From: Leishmania martiniquensis
Lineage: Eukaryota > Euglenozoa > Kinetoplastea > Trypanosomatida > Trypanosomatidae
NCBI RefSeq assembly: GCF_017916325.1
Contig: NC_090168.1
Location: forward strand, 505,692 to 569,691
DNA: 64,000 nt
Direction: 5' to 3'
The position numbers and the translations under genes were made by a program. Each line of letters opens with the position of its first letter. The stretch's first letter is position 1. Under the pieces are notes generated by a model. That model was given only the letters and a program-made list of their open reading frames with translations. It did no database searches and was not told the DNA's origin. Of this stretch, positions 62,460-64,000 are shown piece after piece.

Positions 62460-63080
62460 GCTTCGATGATCTCCGCAGCCTTTTCGGCGAAATTCCGCTC
62501 ACTGATTGGTAGTCGGCGCACCAGACCACGTTATTTGCAGTGGCCTTTTGGGAACATGCGCGCAACCGCGAGAAGGGGATTAAACCTAGCTCCCCGATGC
62601 GCCCCTCGCTCCGGCACCTCTCTCGCGCGGACGAATTACGGTGTCGCCGGCATGTCATTCCTATCTGCGAGGAGCTTAAGTTCGTGGTGATCAAGAGAAA
62701 AAAGCGTGGCGCACCCCGATAGTCCTATGGAGCTTCGCACAGCGGGTTCACAACAAGGATGGCGTTCAGAGGGTCCTGGGCAGGACCCCGCAGGCCAACT
62801 CGTCCGTCTCGGAGCTCCTTTCGTGAAAGCGAGCGCAGACACTGCAATCGCCCGCCAAATACATGATCAAGTTGATACGGTGCAGATCTGCATGGATCCG
62901 TGTGATCGCCGCGATCTGGCGAGTCGAACACGCGAGCCTAGCCCATAAACACTGCTCCCATCTTTGTATCTGGCCGGCGTCAAGCTACAGCGTAGAGAAG
63001 CCAATCCTGGGACGTTCTCAGTGTAGCGGCAAGACCGGCGGCCTAATGGGGGTAGTTGGATGCAGGCCTTTCAGTTGATC
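62460..63080 (+). pseudogene. Region of interrupted reading frames, possible pseudogene or retroelement remnant
   Basis: Unlike ordinary spacers here, this block has no homopolymers. Successive short open frames read protein-like but shift: 62540-62722 (ending VVIKRKKRGAPR), then another frame from about 62718 (IVLWSFAQRVHNKDGVQRVL) to a TGA at 62825, another at 62706-62948 (GQLVRLGAPFVKASADTAIA), and 62863-63078. This may be the remains of a gene or mobile element with several frameshifts and stops. No family motif is visible and chance cannot be excluded. Confidence 0.25.
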
Positions 63081-63440
63081 ACGCAGTCCACGCAAAAATC
63101 ACAGGAGCGGATCCGAAACAATGGAAGAGTACTTGTTTTCAGTACAATGTGGTGAGGGGTTCTGCCGCTTCACAGGCTCGTCGATGTCTCTCCTGTTGAG
63201 CCTCGCTGTCGCTGGGGGCTTTGTATGTCGCAGTCACGCTCTTCTGACGGCCGCGCCGGTCGGTCCCACGGGAGAAGGAGTCGGTCGACGCTACCGCCCT
63301 CTCTCTCTCAGTAGCTTAGATGGCGGCATACGATTCGTTTCCGGGCATACTTGTACTACAGCCACTCGTCCCTCATTTGTCCCCCTCTTCCCTCCCATAG
63401 TGTTACTCTGCTTATCCATGCCTATCCTCACTGTCGTGAC

Positions 63441-63487
63441 CCTCCCCCTCCTCACCACCACCCTTCACACACGCACACACCATGCAG
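63441..63487 (+). promoter_or_regulatory. Predicted trans-splice acceptor of the last gene
   Basis: A C/T/A tract with CCTCCCC and CCACC runs and a CA repeat ends in CATGCAG, with AG at 63486-63487. This places the acceptor inside the longer open frame that begins at 63121, so the protein should start at 63490. Confidence 0.5.
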
Positions 63488-63489
63488 GC

Positions 63490-63975
63490 ATGCACCCTCA
63501 TGGCTTTATGAAGAGGCAATTTTCGGTCCTAAGCACGCGTATACGTCCGCCTATAGTCTCTTTCGATCAGCCGAACCGAGGAAAGCCGATGCCGAAGTTG
63601 AGTTCTCCCCTCTCTCAAGGGTGGCTGAGCGACACAGAGGAGCTCGTTGGCTCGGCGCACAGCATCACCACAACCTATTACTTACCGTCCACCGCGGTGA
63701 CCAGCTTTCCTCACGCAGGATCGTCTTGGACTCCGTCGTCTTTCGGCAGCTCGGCTGCCGCAGCTGACCCCACTCCATACGGAGTAACTGCACAGCAGCT
63801 GGACGCGCTGTCGGCCATGGCCTACCTTGTCGGCTCGCCACTGCAACGGCAACAGCCTGTCGGGAGTGACATGACACATCCTGCCTTGCTTGTAGCGGCG
63901 AAACTGCTGCAGCGCGGCGTCGACCCTGAGCGCATTATTGAATTGATCGAGTGCCGCCACCGAGACGCCTCCTAA
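63490..63975 (+). CDS. Hypothetical protein with presequence-like N-terminus, 161 residues
   Basis: Not recognised. Starts MHPHGFMKRQFSVLSTRIRP; a second Met at 63508 would give a typical basic mitochondrial presequence. The middle (about 45-95) is rich in Ser, Thr, Pro and Tyr. The C-terminal 55 residues look helical and ordered (VTAQQLDALSAMAYLVGSPL, ALLVAAKLLQRGVDPERIIE), resembling a small helical protein-interaction domain. The open frame extends upstream to ATG 63121, but that part is hydrophobic noise running through C/T tracts and lies before the predicted acceptor. The stop codon is 26 bases before the window end. Confidence 0.65.
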   Translation: MHPHGFMKRQFSVLSTRIRPPIVSFDQPNRGKPMPKLSSPLSQGWLSDTEELVGSAHSITTTYYLPSTAVTSFPHAGSSWTPSSFGSSAAAADPTPYGVTAQQLDALSAMAYLVGSPLQRQQPVGSDMTHPALLVAAKLLQRGVDPERIIELIECRHRDAS

Positions 63976-64000
63976 ACTACACGGCGCGCCCACGGAGTGA

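Larger units (their letters stand above)
61227..63440. other. Intergenic region with dispersed repeat and degraded sequence
   Basis: Starts with the 3' UTR of the transporter, then the inverted copy of the GC-rich repeat (61322-61504), a GC-rich flank to about 61860, and from about 62380 to 63110 balanced, complex sequence with short interrupted frames. No pyrimidine tract is seen between about 61900 and 63300, so no normal gene start is expected there. Confidence 0.55.

Noticed and set aside
63121..63489. N-terminal 123 codons of the last open frame
   Set aside because: Includes C/T and CA tracts and the predicted acceptor; the protein-like part begins at 63490.

Overview
The window looks like nuclear chromosomal DNA of a trypanosomatid close to Leishmania (subfamily Leishmaniinae). 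The sequence signs are: every convincing gene lies on the + strand, no intron is needed in any of them, the coding regions have high GC at third codon positions, and the spacers are long and full of T runs, C runs, CA/TG microsatellites and pyrimidine tracts ending in AG just before start codons. That is the architecture of a directional polycistronic unit matured by spliced-leader trans-splicing and polyadenylation. No rRNA, tRNA, CRISPR or intact transposon was seen, and no strand switch occurs. The exact species cannot be named from the sequence alone.

Layout. 0-10.5 kb: the tail of an upstream gene, a truncated copy of the 5' end of a Pumilio gene (a perfect 340-bp duplication), a type I membrane protein with TIG-like segments whose frame stays coding-like past its stop, and the full Pumilio (PUF) RNA-binding protein. 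10.5-18.7 kb: an unusually long stretch without a convincing gene, with G-quadruplex motifs, orphan splice acceptors and two possible micro-genes. 18.7-29 kb: a small mitochondrial-type membrane protein, a dispersed GC-rich repeat, a 1373-residue acidic protein with an ankyrin-like end, and an axonemal inner-arm dynein light chain (p28 family) with an enlarged linker. 29-40 kb: a conserved-looking protein of unknown role, a BCS1-like AAA ATPase with an insert in its core, a PPR protein, and an F-box protein with a possible ubiquitin-interacting motif. 41-49 kb: two tandem WD40/coiled-coil/proline-rich paralogues and a third proline-rich protein without WD40 repeats but with a related C-terminal tail, separated by a probable frameshifted small gene and a 43-codon micro-gene. 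49-64 kb: a mitochondrial pentein-fold (DDAH-like) protein lacking the catalytic cysteine, a disordered protein, a single-pass mitochondrial-type membrane protein, a thioredoxin-like protein with a CIPC site, an MFS transporter, a second copy of the dispersed repeat in inverted orientation, a degraded region, and a short hypothetical gene.

How the genes work together: neighbours in such units are rarely functionally linked, so little should be read into order. Recurrent themes are mitochondrial biogenesis and RNA metabolism (PPR, BCS1-like, pentein-like, several proteins with presequence-like N-termini), post-transcriptional control (PUF), flagellar motility (dynein light chain) and scaffolding (WD40/proline-rich cluster). 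Start codons were chosen as the first in-frame ATG after the best predicted splice acceptor; several longer open frames begin at TTG or GTG inside pyrimidine tracts and were shortened accordingly.
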